This document shows positions 17,885-27,887 of a DNA stretch of 55,574 bases, piece after piece. The notes under the pieces are model-generated. The model had not been told where the DNA came from and did no database searches. It was given only the letters and a program-made list of their open reading frames with translations. Position numbers and translations under genes: made by a program. Location of the stretch: NCBI GenBank assembly GCA_002328185.1, contig DCWQ01000051.1:63499-119072 (forward strand), written 5' to 3'. The stretch comes from Dehalococcoidia bacterium UBA2158. GTDB taxonomy: Bacteria; Chloroflexota; Dehalococcoidia; Lucifugimonadales; UBA3495. How positions within the stretch are numbered: the first letter of the stretch is position 1; every line of letters begins with the position of its first letter.

Positions 17885-20296
17885 ATGCTAGACGTTGTTA
17901 GCTGGTACATCGCCATCCAGACCCTGGGCATCCTGGCCTTCCCAGCCGCGTTCGTGTTATTCCGGCGGCTGCCTGACCGTGGGTTCACGCTGGCCAAACC
18001 CGCCGGCATGGTTTTCTTCGCCTATATCCTCTGGGTGCTTGGCCTAACCCATATCGCTCCCAACACCCAATTCACCATCGTCGTGATTCTCGCCGTGTCG
18101 GCCGTCCCAAACATCTACCTGCTCTTCCGGAACTTCGGTGAGATAGTAGATTTCGTGCGCAAGAATTGGACCGTACTGGTGGTTGCCGAGGCCTTTTTTA
18201 TCGGGTTCTCCCTGGTCTGGCTGGCCATTGTCTCAGAAGTGCCAGCCATCAACCACACCGAGAAACCCATGGACTTCGGGTTCATGAACGCCGTGCTCCA
18301 GGCCCGGTTCTTCCCGGTGGAAGACCCCTGGTTATCGGGAAACAACATCAGTTACTACTACTTCGGCCATTTCATGATAGCCTTCTTGACCCAGTTGTCC
18401 GGCGTTACTTCCAACGTGGGCTACAACATGGGCGTGTCCTTGGTGCCGGCGTTGGTTGCCGCGGGGGCCTTCGGGTTGGTCTACAACCTAGTACGGCTGT
18501 CGGGCGGCACCCTCAGGGCAGGTCTTATCTTCGGCGCCGCCGGGCCGGTATTCATACTCCTGGCCGGAAACCTGGAAGGGATCATGGAGTTCGTTAACCT
18601 CCGAGGTTGGGGCACCGATGGGTTCTGGGAATGGGTTGGCATCAAGGGCCTAACGGGCGCGGAATCAGGCTCGGGCGCCTTCCCCGACAGCGGTTGGTGG
18701 TGGTTCAGGTCCACCAGGGTGATCGACACACTTGCCGGTTCGCAAAGCTTGGATTACACCATCACTGAGTTCCCGCTGTTCAGTTTCATACTGGGCGACC
18801 TGCACCCCCACGTGACAAACCTGCCCTTCGTCATCTTGGGACTGGGACTGACGTTGAATCTGTTCCTGTCTGAAAAGCGGATGGGACTGGACTGGCTGCA
18901 GGACAACGTCTTGGAAGCAGCGGCCATCGCTCTATTCATCGGGTCCCTGGCGTTCATCAACATCTGGGACCTCCCAGTCATCGCCGCCATATTCGGGTCG
19001 GCGGTCCTGGTGAAGGCCTACGGAGACTTCGGCGGAGACTTGGCGGAGGCTGCACGAAGCACGGCAGTCGTGGTAGCGCCCGTGTTGATCTTGGCCGTTA
19101 TCTTGTTCATACCCTTCTATCTCGACTTCGACGCGGCAACCTCAGGCATTCTGCCGCTGCGGGGCGTAAACACTAGGCCCTTCCTGCTGTTCCTGGTGAT
19201 GGGCCCGCTGATTCTCTTGGCCATTTCGTTCATGGTTCGGCAGATCACAGAATTGTCACGGCCTAATGACTCCGACAGCTCGGCGGCGGTGTTGGTCATG
19301 ATCGTCGTGGCGATTCCGTTCCTGATCTGGATCGGGGCAGCCTTCATAGTGACCTGGATTGATGGCGGAACAAGCGCGGCCTTCAGCGAGATCGGCGGCA
19401 GAGCGATCTTGGTGGTGCCGGGTCTGGCGTTGGTGGCCTTGGCCGGTTTCAGCGCCCTACAACGCACCAGGCTGGAGAACGGACTGGCCACCGCGTTCAC
19501 TCTACTGCTGGCAGGACTGGCCTTCTACCTGTTGGTGGGGGCCGAGTTGTTCTACGTCGTCGATCAGTTCGGCGACGGGTTCCGGCGCATGAACACGGTG
19601 TTCAAGACGTACTATCAGGCCTGGCTGCTGCTGGGCATCGTCGGGGCCTACGGCTTGTATTACCTGTGGTCGCTGCGTCCCGAAGCAGAGGATTTCATGG
19701 ATATGGGCACGGGGTTGTTCAACCGGGTACTGGGCGCCGGAAAGGCCGTTTGGGTCGGCGGAGCGGTCTTGTTGTTAGTAGCTTCTCTCTACTACCCTGT
19801 TGGGGCGGTGCTGTCCCGGACCGGCGTGTTCCAGGACGGCCACACCATCAGCGACAACACCTTGGACGGGTTGGCGTTCCTGAAGCAGGACTCGCCGGGA
19901 GAGTACGCCGCCATCGAGTGGTTGCGGGACGATGCGCCCTACGGCCGCATGGTCGAGGCAGTGGGCGACGATTACACCGAATTCGCTCGGGTATCCGCAA
20001 GCACCGGTCTGCCGACCGTCCTGGGCTGGAAGGGCCACGAGCTCCAATGGCGGGGCTCATCATCGTCATTCGGGACTCGGGAGGACGACGTGAGGACCAT
20101 CTTCAGCAGCCGGGATCCCGGCGAGGTGCGCCGGTTATTGGATTCCTACGAGGTGCGCTACGTTTACCTGGGCGCCCGGGAGCGTCGGACCTACGGTGGG
20201 GAAAACCTGGCTGACTTCGACTTTTTCAGCACATCCCACGAGTGGGATGGCGTAATAGTCTACGAGATGGTCCAACCAACAGGTCAGAACCGATGA
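17885..20296 (+). CDS. DUF2298 (Chlor_Arch_YYY) multi-pass membrane protein
   Basis: An 803-residue integral membrane protein with a dozen or more hydrophobic helices. The family name comes from a YYY motif, visible as NNISYYYFGHFM at about residue 155. Other conserved points are EFPLFSFILGDLHPHV and FRRMNTVFKTYYQAW, which together look like a GT-C-type glycosyltransferase topology. Known members occur in Chloroflexota and archaea beside Agl23-like genes. Substrate is unknown. Its TGA overlaps the ATG of the next gene (ATGA at 20293). Confidence 0.9.
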   Translation: MLDVVSWYIAIQTLGILAFPAAFVLFRRLPDRGFTLAKPAGMVFFAYILWVLGLTHIAPNTQFTIVVILAVSAVPNIYLLFRNFGEIVDFVRKNWTVLVVAEAFFIGFSLVWLAIVSEVPAINHTEKPMDFGFMNAVLQARFFPVEDPWLSGNNISYYYFGHFMIAFLTQLSGVTSNVGYNMGVSLVPALVAAGAFGLVYNLVRLSGGTLRAGLIFGAAGPVFILLAGNLEGIMEFVNLRGWGTDGFWEWVGIKGLTGAESGSGAFPDSGWWWFRSTRVIDTLAGSQSLDYTITEFPLFSFILGDLHPHVTNLPFVILGLGLTLNLFLSEKRMGLDWLQDNVLEAAAIALFIGSLAFINIWDLPVIAAIFGSAVLVKAYGDFGGDLAEAARSTAVVVAPVLILAVILFIPFYLDFDAATSGILPLRGVNTRPFLLFLVMGPLILLAISFMVRQITELSRPNDSDSSAAVLVMIVVAIPFLIWIGAAFIVTWIDGGTSAAFSEIGGRAILVVPGLALVALAGFSALQRTRLENGLATAFTLLLAGLAFYLLVGAELFYVVDQFGDGFRRMNTVFKTYYQAWLLLGIVGAYGLYYLWSLRPEAEDFMDMGTGLFNRVLGAGKAVWVGGAVLLLVASLYYPVGAVLSRTGVFQDGHTISDNTLDGLAFLKQDSPGEYAAIEWLRDDAPYGRMVEAVGDDYTEFARVSASTGLPTVLGWKGHELQWRGSSSSFGTREDDVRTIFSSRDPGEVRRLLDSYEVRYVYLGARERRTYGGENLADFDFFSTSHEWDGVIVYEMVQPTGQNR

Positions 20297-22986
20297 CCAG
20301 CGATAAGACGCCGGACCGAAGCAGATCGGCCCTTTCACCCATGACTTTAATCTCCCGATTTTGGGCCGGCCGCACCTTTGGCCGGTTGGAAGCCGGGTTC
20401 TTGGCAATCGTGATCGTGGCCCTGGTCATGCGGCTTTGGGAATTGGGCGGCCGCACCGTGCACTACGACGAGGCCATCCACCTGCATTTCGCCTGGCGTT
20501 TGTCCGAGAGCAGCGGAGCGTTCCTGGGCTGGCCCTGGGTATTTGGCACTGACTACATCCACTCACCTTGGATGCACGGTCCGTTCCAGATCCAGTTCAC
20601 CGCCCTGATGTTCCGCATCTTCGGCGACACCGACGTCACCGCCCGGCTGGGTTACGTCCTATTTGGGACAGCGTTAGTGGCGGTGCCCTACTTCTTCCGC
20701 GACTACCTGGGCCGTACCGGCGCGTTCCTGGCAGCGCTGATGCTGGCTCTTTCGCCAACCCTCCTTTATTTCAGCCGGTTCGGCCGTAACGACATCATCA
20801 TGGCCTTCTTTGCGGCCTCGCTTCTGGTGTTGATGTGGCGGTACTTGGAGGAAGGCCACCGCCGCTACCTCTACCTGGCTTCGGCGGTGTTGGGCCTGAT
20901 GACCGCCACCAAAGAGACGGCCTACCTGGTGGTGGGAATCTTCGGGCTGATCATGTTGCTGCTGATCGCGGTTGAGCTGCGGCCTTGGTCGCTGCGCCGT
21001 TTCAAACTCAGCGAAGCAAGCCGGCCGGTCGGCTTATTCCTGCTGCTGGCTACCCTTTCTCTGCCCCAATGGTCGGCGCTTTCGGGTTTCTTCCAAGGAA
21101 TATTCGGGCTGACGCTGGTCAACCCCGACCCGCAAACGGGTAGCAACGTGGCTAATGTGGACGGCACCGTCGGCTTAGTGGGAGCTCCTGCCTGGGCCGG
21201 TGAGACCCTACTCTTACCGGTACGATACCTTGGCCTTGGAGTGCACGCCACAGTGCTCCTCGTGGGCCTGGGCGTGTTGGCCTGGCTGCTCAGCCGGGGA
21301 GAACTGACGACCCGCCGAATCGCCTGCATCGCCGGAGCCCCTTTAGCTATGACCCTGGCAGTGGCTTTGCTGCTCTACAGACCTCTGGCGGACGTGATCG
21401 ACACCCGAGGCGTGCCGGCCCTGGACCTGGCATTGGCTGTTCTTGTGGTCATTGCTGCTGTGTCGACGCTGGTCTACCACCGGTACCCGTTCCAGCGCGG
21501 CGGAATTTTGGTGTCCGTCCCAGCCTTGACGGCCGCCCTGTACGCCGTCTTATTCACTCCAGTTGTTGACCTGCAGGCGGTTGTGGATGGCATCCTGCCC
21601 AGTGAGGTGACCATCGGCGCCGCGGCCAATGGACTGCCCGTGAATTATGTGGTCGCCGTGGGAGTCTTATCTGGCACTATCATTCTGTCAGTGGTCCTGG
21701 GAGTGCGCTGGCTGGGCGGCGCTTGGTTCTTCTGCGCCGGTATCTTCTACCTGGTCTGGGCCGCGCTCTACACGACCATATTCACCCACATGTCGGGGGT
21801 GTTCAGCGGGTCTTGGCAGGGGATGGGCTATTGGGTCGCACAGCAGGACGTGGCCCGCGGCAACCAGCCCTGGTATTACTACTTCGTTGGCCTGCCGGTC
21901 TATGAACTGCTGCCGGCGGTTTTCGGCGTCGTGGGTGCGGTCTATTTCGTCAAGCGGGGCGACATGCTGGGCATGTCGCTGACTCTCTGGGCCGGCGTTA
22001 CTTTCCTGGCCTACACCTTGGCCAGCGAAAAGATGCCCTGGCTGCTGGTGAACATCTCCCTCCCACTAATCTTCCTGTCGGCTAAGTTCCTGGGCGAATT
22101 GGCTGAGTCGGTCCGCTGGAAGCAGGCCCTGCGGCAGGGCGCGGGCGGACTGTTCTTCCTAGCGCCGATGGCGGCCCTGGGCGGACTGTTCTTCCTCTAC
22201 GCCTACACCGGAAACGACGGCGCGCTGAGCGGCCAACACTGGAGCGTGCTGTCAGGTTCGGCTCTGGTGCTGGTGATCGCCGCCTACCTGGTGCGCATAA
22301 CGTCTCCAGCCAAGGGTGGGGCCGTGGCGGCCTTGGGCATCGCCGCATTGCTGCTGGGGTTCGGCACTTGGAGCGCACTGCGAGCCAGCTACACCTTTGA
22401 CGACTCCAACCGAGAGATTCTGGTCTATGCCCAAGGAGGCTCGGACTTGAAGGACACCTTTGCCGTCCTAGAAGAGCAAGTCTTCTCGGCGCCCGCCGGC
22501 GATCCCGACACCGATTTCACTCCACGCCGGGCCGTGGAGGTGGACTATGACATCTGGTACCCCTTCCAGTGGTACGTGCGTGACGCTGAGTCCGGCGGCC
22601 TGCTCAGGTTCACCTGCTTCAAGGATGAGGGAGACGACGGCTGGAACAGTAGCTGCAACTCTCTGGACACGGCGCCAGGGGAGGGCGAGTTCAAACCGGA
22701 CTCGATTTTGCTGGCTTCGGACCACGCAGGCCGGAAAAACGGAGAGCTAGAAGGCTACGAGGAGAGCGAGCCGCTGCATAGTCTGCTGTGGTTCCCCGAG
22801 ACCTACCGCCGCCCCTCGGAGGCACGCCAGGACGAGGAATGGAAGGACGAGATTAAGAAGGACTTGGACTTCTTCAAGGACGTGGCCTCCAGCCGTGGGG
22901 CCTGGCGCAGCGCGCTAAGTTATTGGATATTCAGAGACCTGCGGCAGGAATGGTTCACCGGCGACTATTACACCTATAGTCAATAG
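20293..22986 (+). CDS. Agl23-like (TIGR03663) GT-C membrane protein
   Basis: An 897-residue membrane protein of the PMT/GT-39-like superfamily. The acidic catalytic-type motif follows the first helix (TVHYDEAIHLHFAWRL), then SPWMHGPFQIQFTALMFRIFGD, and SRFGRNDIIMAFF. The C-terminal part after about residue 720 is soluble and acidic. Family members are called flippase activity-associated protein Agl23 in archaea and are probably lipid-linked sugar transferases. I chose the ATG at 20293, which overlaps the DUF2298 stop, over an upstream in-frame start at 20242. Confidence 0.88.
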   Translation: MTSDKTPDRSRSALSPMTLISRFWAGRTFGRLEAGFLAIVIVALVMRLWELGGRTVHYDEAIHLHFAWRLSESSGAFLGWPWVFGTDYIHSPWMHGPFQIQFTALMFRIFGDTDVTARLGYVLFGTALVAVPYFFRDYLGRTGAFLAALMLALSPTLLYFSRFGRNDIIMAFFAASLLVLMWRYLEEGHRRYLYLASAVLGLMTATKETAYLVVGIFGLIMLLLIAVELRPWSLRRFKLSEASRPVGLFLLLATLSLPQWSALSGFFQGIFGLTLVNPDPQTGSNVANVDGTVGLVGAPAWAGETLLLPVRYLGLGVHATVLLVGLGVLAWLLSRGELTTRRIACIAGAPLAMTLAVALLLYRPLADVIDTRGVPALDLALAVLVVIAAVSTLVYHRYPFQRGGILVSVPALTAALYAVLFTPVVDLQAVVDGILPSEVTIGAAANGLPVNYVVAVGVLSGTIILSVVLGVRWLGGAWFFCAGIFYLVWAALYTTIFTHMSGVFSGSWQGMGYWVAQQDVARGNQPWYYYFVGLPVYELLPAVFGVVGAVYFVKRGDMLGMSLTLWAGVTFLAYTLASEKMPWLLVNISLPLIFLSAKFLGELAESVRWKQALRQGAGGLFFLAPMAALGGLFFLYAYTGNDGALSGQHWSVLSGSALVLVIAAYLVRITSPAKGGAVAALGIAALLLGFGTWSALRASYTFDDSNREILVYAQGGSDLKDTFAVLEEQVFSAPAGDPDTDFTPRRAVEVDYDIWYPFQWYVRDAESGGLLRFTCFKDEGDDGWNSSCNSLDTAPGEGEFKPDSILLASDHAGRKNGELEGYEESEPLHSLLWFPETYRRPSEARQDEEWKDEIKKDLDFFKDVASSRGAWRSALSYWIFRDLRQEWFTGDYYTYSQ

Positions 22987-23078
22987 GCGATATTTATCGC
23001 CCGGCGACCAAAGCCACGGGTATACTGAATCCAGGCTTCTTTGGCCTGGTTTTATCCACGAGATGAGGACCCGATAAG

Positions 23079-24158
23079 TTGATCACCAATAAATGGCAGT
23101 TCTGGCTGGGCGGAGGCCTCAGCGTTGGTTTGCTGCTGCTCCTGCTTTACCAGGTGGACATGGGAGAGCTAGAAGACGCTCTCCGGAACGCCGACCATGT
23201 CCTTTTGGCGCCCTCCATCGTGGTCTATTTCATCGCGGTCTTCTTCCGGGCCCTCCGCTGGCGGTACCTGCTGACACCCATCGGTCTCTTCCCCGTCCGG
23301 CGGCTCTACCCGGTGGTGATCATCGGTTACATGGCCAACAACCTGCTGCCGGTGCGCCTGGGTGAGTTTGTCCGCTCCTATCTCCTGGCCCGCCAGGAGG
23401 ACGTCAAAGCGACCTCGGCTTTGGCCACCATCGCCGTGGAGCGCGTCTATGACGGCATAACCCTGCTGGCCTTCGCCGCCCTGTCCGCGCCCTGGCTGTT
23501 GCTGCTAGGAGAGTTCGACGGCGCCGCCGACATTTCCCGCACCACTGGGTTGCTTTTCCTAGCCGGGACGATCGCCGCTTTCGGTGTGCTGCTGGCCGTA
23601 TTCACCCTGCTGGGCAGCTCGCCGGCTTTCGCAGACCGTATGGAAGGTTGGTTGAACGTCGTCCCTGCCGGGCCCGGACCCCAGGCAAAAAAGCTTTTCC
23701 GGACCTTCGTGGCCGGTTTGGCGGTGCTGAGTTCGCCTTCCAAGCACCTGGCCCTTTTCTTCTACTCGCTGCCGGTGTGGCTGCTGGAATGCTCTATGTA
23801 CTTCATGCTAGCCTACTCCTTCGGCATCGACGAACATTTCGACTCGGTAGGCGTGCTGCTGCTGGTGGTGCTGCTCCTCACCGCCACGTCCAACCTGGCG
23901 ACGTCCGTGCCCAGCGCCATCGGTGGCATCGGACCTTTTGAAATAGTCGCCCAACAGACGCTGATGTCCCTGGGCGTAGGGGCTTCTCTGGCCGGCGCCT
24001 ACAGCGGGTTCATGCACCTGGTGGCCCTGTGGCTGCCGGTGAACCTGGCCGGACTGGCCCTGCTGTGGAAGAACAACCTGTCCCTCCGCGAGATGAGCGC
24101 CGCCAGCCGGGCCGACAGCTTAAAATCTGCCTCCAGCCCGGCCGGAGACGGCGACTGA
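23079..24158 (+). CDS. UPF0104/LPG-synthase-TM flippase-like protein
   Basis: A 359-residue protein with about eight membrane helices of the lysylphosphatidylglycerol synthase TM-region family. Signature parts are FFRALRWRYLLTPIG, NNLLPVRLGEFVRSYLLARQE, ERVYDGITLLAF and TSVPSAIGGIGPFEI. These proteins are thought to move lipid-linked substrates across membranes. TTG start with GATGAGGA upstream. Its stop overlaps the next ATG (TGATG at 24156). It completes a four-gene membrane cluster. Confidence 0.88.
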   Translation: MITNKWQFWLGGGLSVGLLLLLLYQVDMGELEDALRNADHVLLAPSIVVYFIAVFFRALRWRYLLTPIGLFPVRRLYPVVIIGYMANNLLPVRLGEFVRSYLLARQEDVKATSALATIAVERVYDGITLLAFAALSAPWLLLLGEFDGAADISRTTGLLFLAGTIAAFGVLLAVFTLLGSSPAFADRMEGWLNVVPAGPGPQAKKLFRTFVAGLAVLSSPSKHLALFFYSLPVWLLECSMYFMLAYSFGIDEHFDSVGVLLLVVLLLTATSNLATSVPSAIGGIGPFEIVAQQTLMSLGVGASLAGAYSGFMHLVALWLPVNLAGLALLWKNNLSLREMSAASRADSLKSASSPAGDGD

Positions 24159-25480
24159 TGCGAGTCGGGATCATCGGGGGCGGGGTGGCCGGATTGGCTG
24201 CAGCGTACCATCTGACCAAGCAAGGCCATTTCGCGGAGGTCTTCGAGCAGGCGGGCTTCCTGGGCGGCCAGGCTTCTACTTTCGACGTGTTCGGCGGCAG
24301 GCTGGAGCGGGGTTACCATCACCTCTTCGTCAGCGACACCGAGATCACCGAGCTGATCGACGAGCTGGGCTTGGGTGACAAACTGGCTTGGCTGGAGTCT
24401 AGCGTCGGCTTCTATCACGGCGGCACGATCTGGGACTTCGCCAGCCCCATGGACCTCCTGCGGTTCAAGCCATTGCCGCTACTCAGTCGACTCAGGGTTG
24501 GCCTCTGGACCCTGCTCTTGCAGAAAACCAAGTCCTACCGGAAGTTCGAAGGCGTGACGGCTAAGAACTGGTTGTCCCGCCGCATGGGACGTAAGGGCTA
24601 CGAGGTTATCTGGGAGCCTTTGCTCCGGGGCAAATTTGGGGAATTTTACGACAAGATCGGCATGACCTGGATCTGGAATAAGGTGATCCTCCGGGTGGCG
24701 TCCAGAAAGGGGACCGGACAGAAGGAACACCTGGGTTACCCCATGGGCAGCTTCGGTGAGGTGATCGACTATTTGACGGCGGATATCGAACGGCAAGGCG
24801 GCGTGGTCCACACATCCGCAACGGTGACGAAGATCGTGGATTCCGACGGACCGGCTACCAGCCTCGATGTGCAGTTGATCGGCGGCACGACCGAACGCCG
24901 TGACTACGATGCGATCATTGCCACCACTCCGTCGTACGTATTCACCCGTCTTTCGCCACCCCTGCCACCGGCTTATCAAGCCCAACTCGATGGCACGGAT
25001 TACCTATCAGCGGTGTTGATGGTGCTGGTGATGGACCGGCCATTCACCGACAAGTACTGGCTGAATATCGCGGACCCGGACATGCCCTTCGTGGCCCTGA
25101 TCGAGCACACCAATCTGATCGACCGAGAGCTCTACGGCGGAACGCACATCCTGTACATCAGCAACTATCCTGTCAGAGGCAGCGAGTTGTACCTGAAGTC
25201 GGCTGGAGAACTAATGGACCTATTCTTGCCCCATCTGCAGAAGATAAACCACGACTTCGACCGTTCATGGGTGCTCGAGTACCATCACCACCGGGTCGAC
25301 GGCGCGCAGCCCATCGTGGGCATCAACTATGGGGACAGCATCCCAGAACACCGCACGCCACTCCAGGGGCTGTACCTGGCCAACACAACCCAGATCTACC
25401 CCGAAGACCGCGGCACCAACTATTCGGTGCGCATGGGCCGCCAGGTGGCCCGCATGGTGGTCGATGACGCTTCCGCCTAG
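24158..25480 (+). CDS. NAD(P)/FAD-dependent oxidoreductase (protoporphyrinogen oxidase/UDP-galactopyranose mutase-like)
   Basis: A 440-residue flavoprotein: the N-terminal Rossmann motif GIIGGGVAGLAAAYHL binds FAD, followed by GGQASTFDVFGGRLERGYHHLF, where relatives hold the isoalloxazine. A C-terminal segment (LYLANTTQIYPEDRGTNYSV) is typical of this group. It is coupled to the flippase-like gene by TGATG. In such glycosyl clusters, homologues act on sugar or isoprenoid substrates, but the reaction here cannot be told. Confidence 0.85.
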   Translation: MRVGIIGGGVAGLAAAYHLTKQGHFAEVFEQAGFLGGQASTFDVFGGRLERGYHHLFVSDTEITELIDELGLGDKLAWLESSVGFYHGGTIWDFASPMDLLRFKPLPLLSRLRVGLWTLLLQKTKSYRKFEGVTAKNWLSRRMGRKGYEVIWEPLLRGKFGEFYDKIGMTWIWNKVILRVASRKGTGQKEHLGYPMGSFGEVIDYLTADIERQGGVVHTSATVTKIVDSDGPATSLDVQLIGGTTERRDYDAIIATTPSYVFTRLSPPLPPAYQAQLDGTDYLSAVLMVLVMDRPFTDKYWLNIADPDMPFVALIEHTNLIDRELYGGTHILYISNYPVRGSELYLKSAGELMDLFLPHLQKINHDFDRSWVLEYHHHRVDGAQPIVGINYGDSIPEHRTPLQGLYLANTTQIYPEDRGTNYSVRMGRQVARMVVDDASA

Positions 25481-25522
25481 TCTGCGAAAATAAGACTGCC
25501 CAATAACCACCGAAACGATGTG

Positions 25523-25550
25523 TTGCAAATCCCCGCCTGTCTAGTACAAT
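25523..25550 (+). promoter_or_regulatory. Predicted sigma-70 promoter of the Tat-signal protein
   Basis: TTGCAA (25523-25528), a 16-base spacer and TACAAT (25545-25550) lie 56 bases before the TTG start of the small Tat protein, suggesting it has its own promoter. Confidence 0.6.
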
Positions 25551-25605
25551 CTATCTGACTCTAGAGATACCAGCCCACGATTGGGCAGACCCCTAGGAGA
25601 ATACC

Positions 25606-25851
25606 TTGGCCAACGAGATAGAACCGCAACAAAAATCGGGTCCGACCCGCCGCAATTTCCTAGCCAAAATGGGCCTGGGTCTCGGCGCACTCGCCATCGT
25701 GGGTGGACCGTTGGGAATGCTTGGCCGTTTCCGCGGCGAACAACAGAAGAAAGCCGCTACCCAAGACTTCCCCGACGAGTCCTCAATCTTCCACCCGGCC
25801 TCAGACCCCCGGCAGGACCCCCGCCGCAACAGCAAGCCTTCAACTGGCTGA
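25606..25851 (+). CDS. Small twin-arginine-signal protein
   Basis: An 81-residue protein. Residues 14-18 carry a twin-arginine motif (TRRNFLAKM) followed by a hydrophobic helix (GLGLGALAIVGG), then a polar tail ending FPDESSIFHPASDPRQDPRR. TTG start with CCTAGGAG upstream. It is too short for an enzyme; it may be a membrane-anchored small subunit or assembly factor. No cofactor motif is visible. The family is not recognised. It has its own likely promoter. Confidence 0.7.
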   Translation: MANEIEPQQKSGPTRRNFLAKMGLGLGALAIVGGPLGMLGRFRGEQQKKAATQDFPDESSIFHPASDPRQDPRRNSKPSTG

Positions 25852-25991
25852 ACTCCCGCGACTCGAAGGGACGCCCTCATCTCCGACTACGTTGAGAGCC
25901 ACGACTTCATCGGACCTAACGTTCTCTCGGCGGGGGAGAAAGGACTCTTTGTCACCGCTGACGCCACCACTTTTTCAAGTCCCAACCGTCT

Positions 25992-26093
25992 CCTTCTATC
26001 ACCCCGAGCAAAGTGAGGGGTCTCATTGTTCTCGACCAGAGTTGGTTGTTTAGCAACGAGATTCTTCGGCTAGCGCCTCAGAATGATAGGCGT
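25992..26093. repeat. Repeat element family B
   Basis: An element whose left half reads CACCCCGAGCAAAGTGAGGG and right half GAGATTCTTCGGCTAGCGCC then TCAGAATGATAG. This CTGAGCGAAGCGAAGG...AGATTCTTCG...CAGAATGACA pattern is a known dispersed repeat type in many environmental genomes. Copies recur at 29001 and 29116. The region 25852-26132 holds no other gene. Confidence 0.65.
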
Positions 26094-26132
26094 GCGAATA
26101 AATCACCGCACGAAATCGCACCCAGGCAACAG

Positions 26133-27863
26133 CTAACGCCGGCCGAACTCGCGCTCCATGTGAGTCGAGCTGAAATGCACCATGGTGGGCCGGCCATGGG
26201 GGCAGGTATGTGGATTGGGAGTGGCCTCCAGTTGTTCCAATAACGCGGCCATCTCCTGCTCGGTCAATGACTTCCCCGCTCTTATCGCCCCGTGACAGGC
26301 TATCGACGCCGCAGTCACATCCTCTTTCTGACGCACCAACCCCTCGAAGGCCGTCATGTCCAATACGTCCAAGAGCGATTTGGCCGAGTCGCCAGCACCG
26401 CAGATGGCCGGCACCGCCCGCAGCAGGTAGCTCCCATCTCCGAAGGGCTCGAACTGGAACCCGTAATCCTGCAGCGATTCCTCGTGCGACTTCAGTGTGT
26501 CGCCTTGGGAGGGAGACAGCTCTACCGACACCGGCTCCAATAGGGGCTGGGACTGAGGTTCTCGCTCCGAGGTCTTTTGGCGGATACGATCGAATAGCAC
26601 CCGTTCGTGGGCGGCGTGCTGGTCCACCAAGAACATCCCGCCTGGCCCCTCGGCAACTATATAGGTCAACTTGAGTTGCCCAACCACCTTCAACGGCGGA
26701 GCGTCCTGACGGGGCGCGGCGGCGTCTGATGGGCCTCCACGAAACCCGCCCTGGTATTCGGGCATGCCCGCGCCGTTCCGTACGTCACCGAAGGCGCTCC
26801 TGGGGAAGAACGACGGCGCGACTGCGGCCGGGTAGTCGGAGTCCGGGGGCGGAGCCAGGTTCGGGACCGGCGAATCGGCCACCAAAACCGCACGGACGGC
26901 CCGCTGCACGGTGGAGAAAACCCGGTTTTCCTCCCGGAAGCGCACCTCCCGCTTCGAGGGGTGGGAATTAACGTCCACCTCGTCATAGGGGATGTTGATG
27001 TTCAGGGCGGCCATCGGATAGCGTTTCATCTGGAGCAATCCCGAGTAGGCCTCTTCCACGGCGAAGGACAACATCCGGCTCTGGACCCATCGGCGGTTAA
27101 TGAAAAAGGTCATGTAGGTGCGGTTGGCACGGGTTAGGCTGGGCGCTCCTGCGAACCCGTCAACCTGGTAGCCGGAATCCGGGTCCTCGCCGTGGACCTC
27201 CAGCATGGCCGTGGCAGCCTGGGGCCCGTACACCGCCAGCAGGGCTTCCCTGTGCAGCCCGTTGCCGGGACTGGTGAATGAAACCTTACCGTCCACCAGC
27301 AACTGGAAGCGAATCCCTGGGAAGACCAAGGCATAGCGGTTGACCAGTTCCTGAATACGTGACGTCTCCGCCGAGGCCGACTTGAGGAACTTGCGCCGGG
27401 CCGGCAGATTCCCGAACAGGTCTAATACTTCCATTGATGTGCCAAGTGGGCAGCCCTGGCTCCCCGATGACACCTGTTCTCCCCAGAGCAGTTCCAAGCG
27501 GCAGCCGCCCGGGTACAGGGGCTGGCGAGTGATGATGACGGTGCGGGAGACGGCGGCAATGCTGGGCAGGGCCTCGCCCCGAAATCCCAGTGTGGCGATG
27601 GCGTCAAGTTGTTCTTGGCTGTCGATCTTGCTAGTGGCGTGACGCTGAAAGGCGATGGCGATTTCTTCGGTGGGGATGCCGTGGCCGTCGTCGATGACCT
27701 TGATCTGCTCAACGCCCCCGGCCTTGATCTCGACGGTGATCTGGCTGGAACCGGCGTCGATGGAATTCTCGACAAGTTCTTTCACCACCGAAGCGGGGCG
27801 TTCCACCACTTCTCCGGCGGCGATCTTGGCGGCCAGGTCTGGGGGTAGGACTTTAATCGACAT
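26133..27863 (-). CDS. mutL: DNA mismatch repair protein MutL
   Basis: A 576-residue MutL. The GHKL ATPase motifs are present near the start (IAAGEVVERPASVVKELVEN, VIDDGHGI, TLGFRGEALPSI). The C-terminal endonuclease part has ACHGAIRAGK and CPHGRPT, and the nuclease motif DQHAAHERVLFDRI, in which the last acidic residue is D where E is usual. It nicks the daughter strand in methyl-independent mismatch repair. The ATG at 27863 has AGGA upstream. mutS lies upstream on the same strand, with a HAD-like and an ArsC/Spx-like gene between. Confidence 0.95.
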   Translation of the reverse strand: MSIKVLPPDLAAKIAAGEVVERPASVVKELVENSIDAGSSQITVEIKAGGVEQIKVIDDGHGIPTEEIAIAFQRHATSKIDSQEQLDAIATLGFRGEALPSIAAVSRTVIITRQPLYPGGCRLELLWGEQVSSGSQGCPLGTSMEVLDLFGNLPARRKFLKSASAETSRIQELVNRYALVFPGIRFQLLVDGKVSFTSPGNGLHREALLAVYGPQAATAMLEVHGEDPDSGYQVDGFAGAPSLTRANRTYMTFFINRRWVQSRMLSFAVEEAYSGLLQMKRYPMAALNINIPYDEVDVNSHPSKREVRFREENRVFSTVQRAVRAVLVADSPVPNLAPPPDSDYPAAVAPSFFPRSAFGDVRNGAGMPEYQGGFRGGPSDAAAPRQDAPPLKVVGQLKLTYIVAEGPGGMFLVDQHAAHERVLFDRIRQKTSEREPQSQPLLEPVSVELSPSQGDTLKSHEESLQDYGFQFEPFGDGSYLLRAVPAICGAGDSAKSLLDVLDMTAFEGLVRQKEDVTAASIACHGAIRAGKSLTEQEMAALLEQLEATPNPHTCPHGRPTMVHFSSTHMEREFGRR

Positions 27864-27887
27864 CAAAAAGTCCTGTCTGGAAACGGA

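Noticed and set aside
25852..26032. Continuation of the Tat protein past its TGA as another selenoprotein
   Set aside because: The frame stays open for about 60 codons, but it runs into a repeat and shows no redox motif or hairpin after the TGA.
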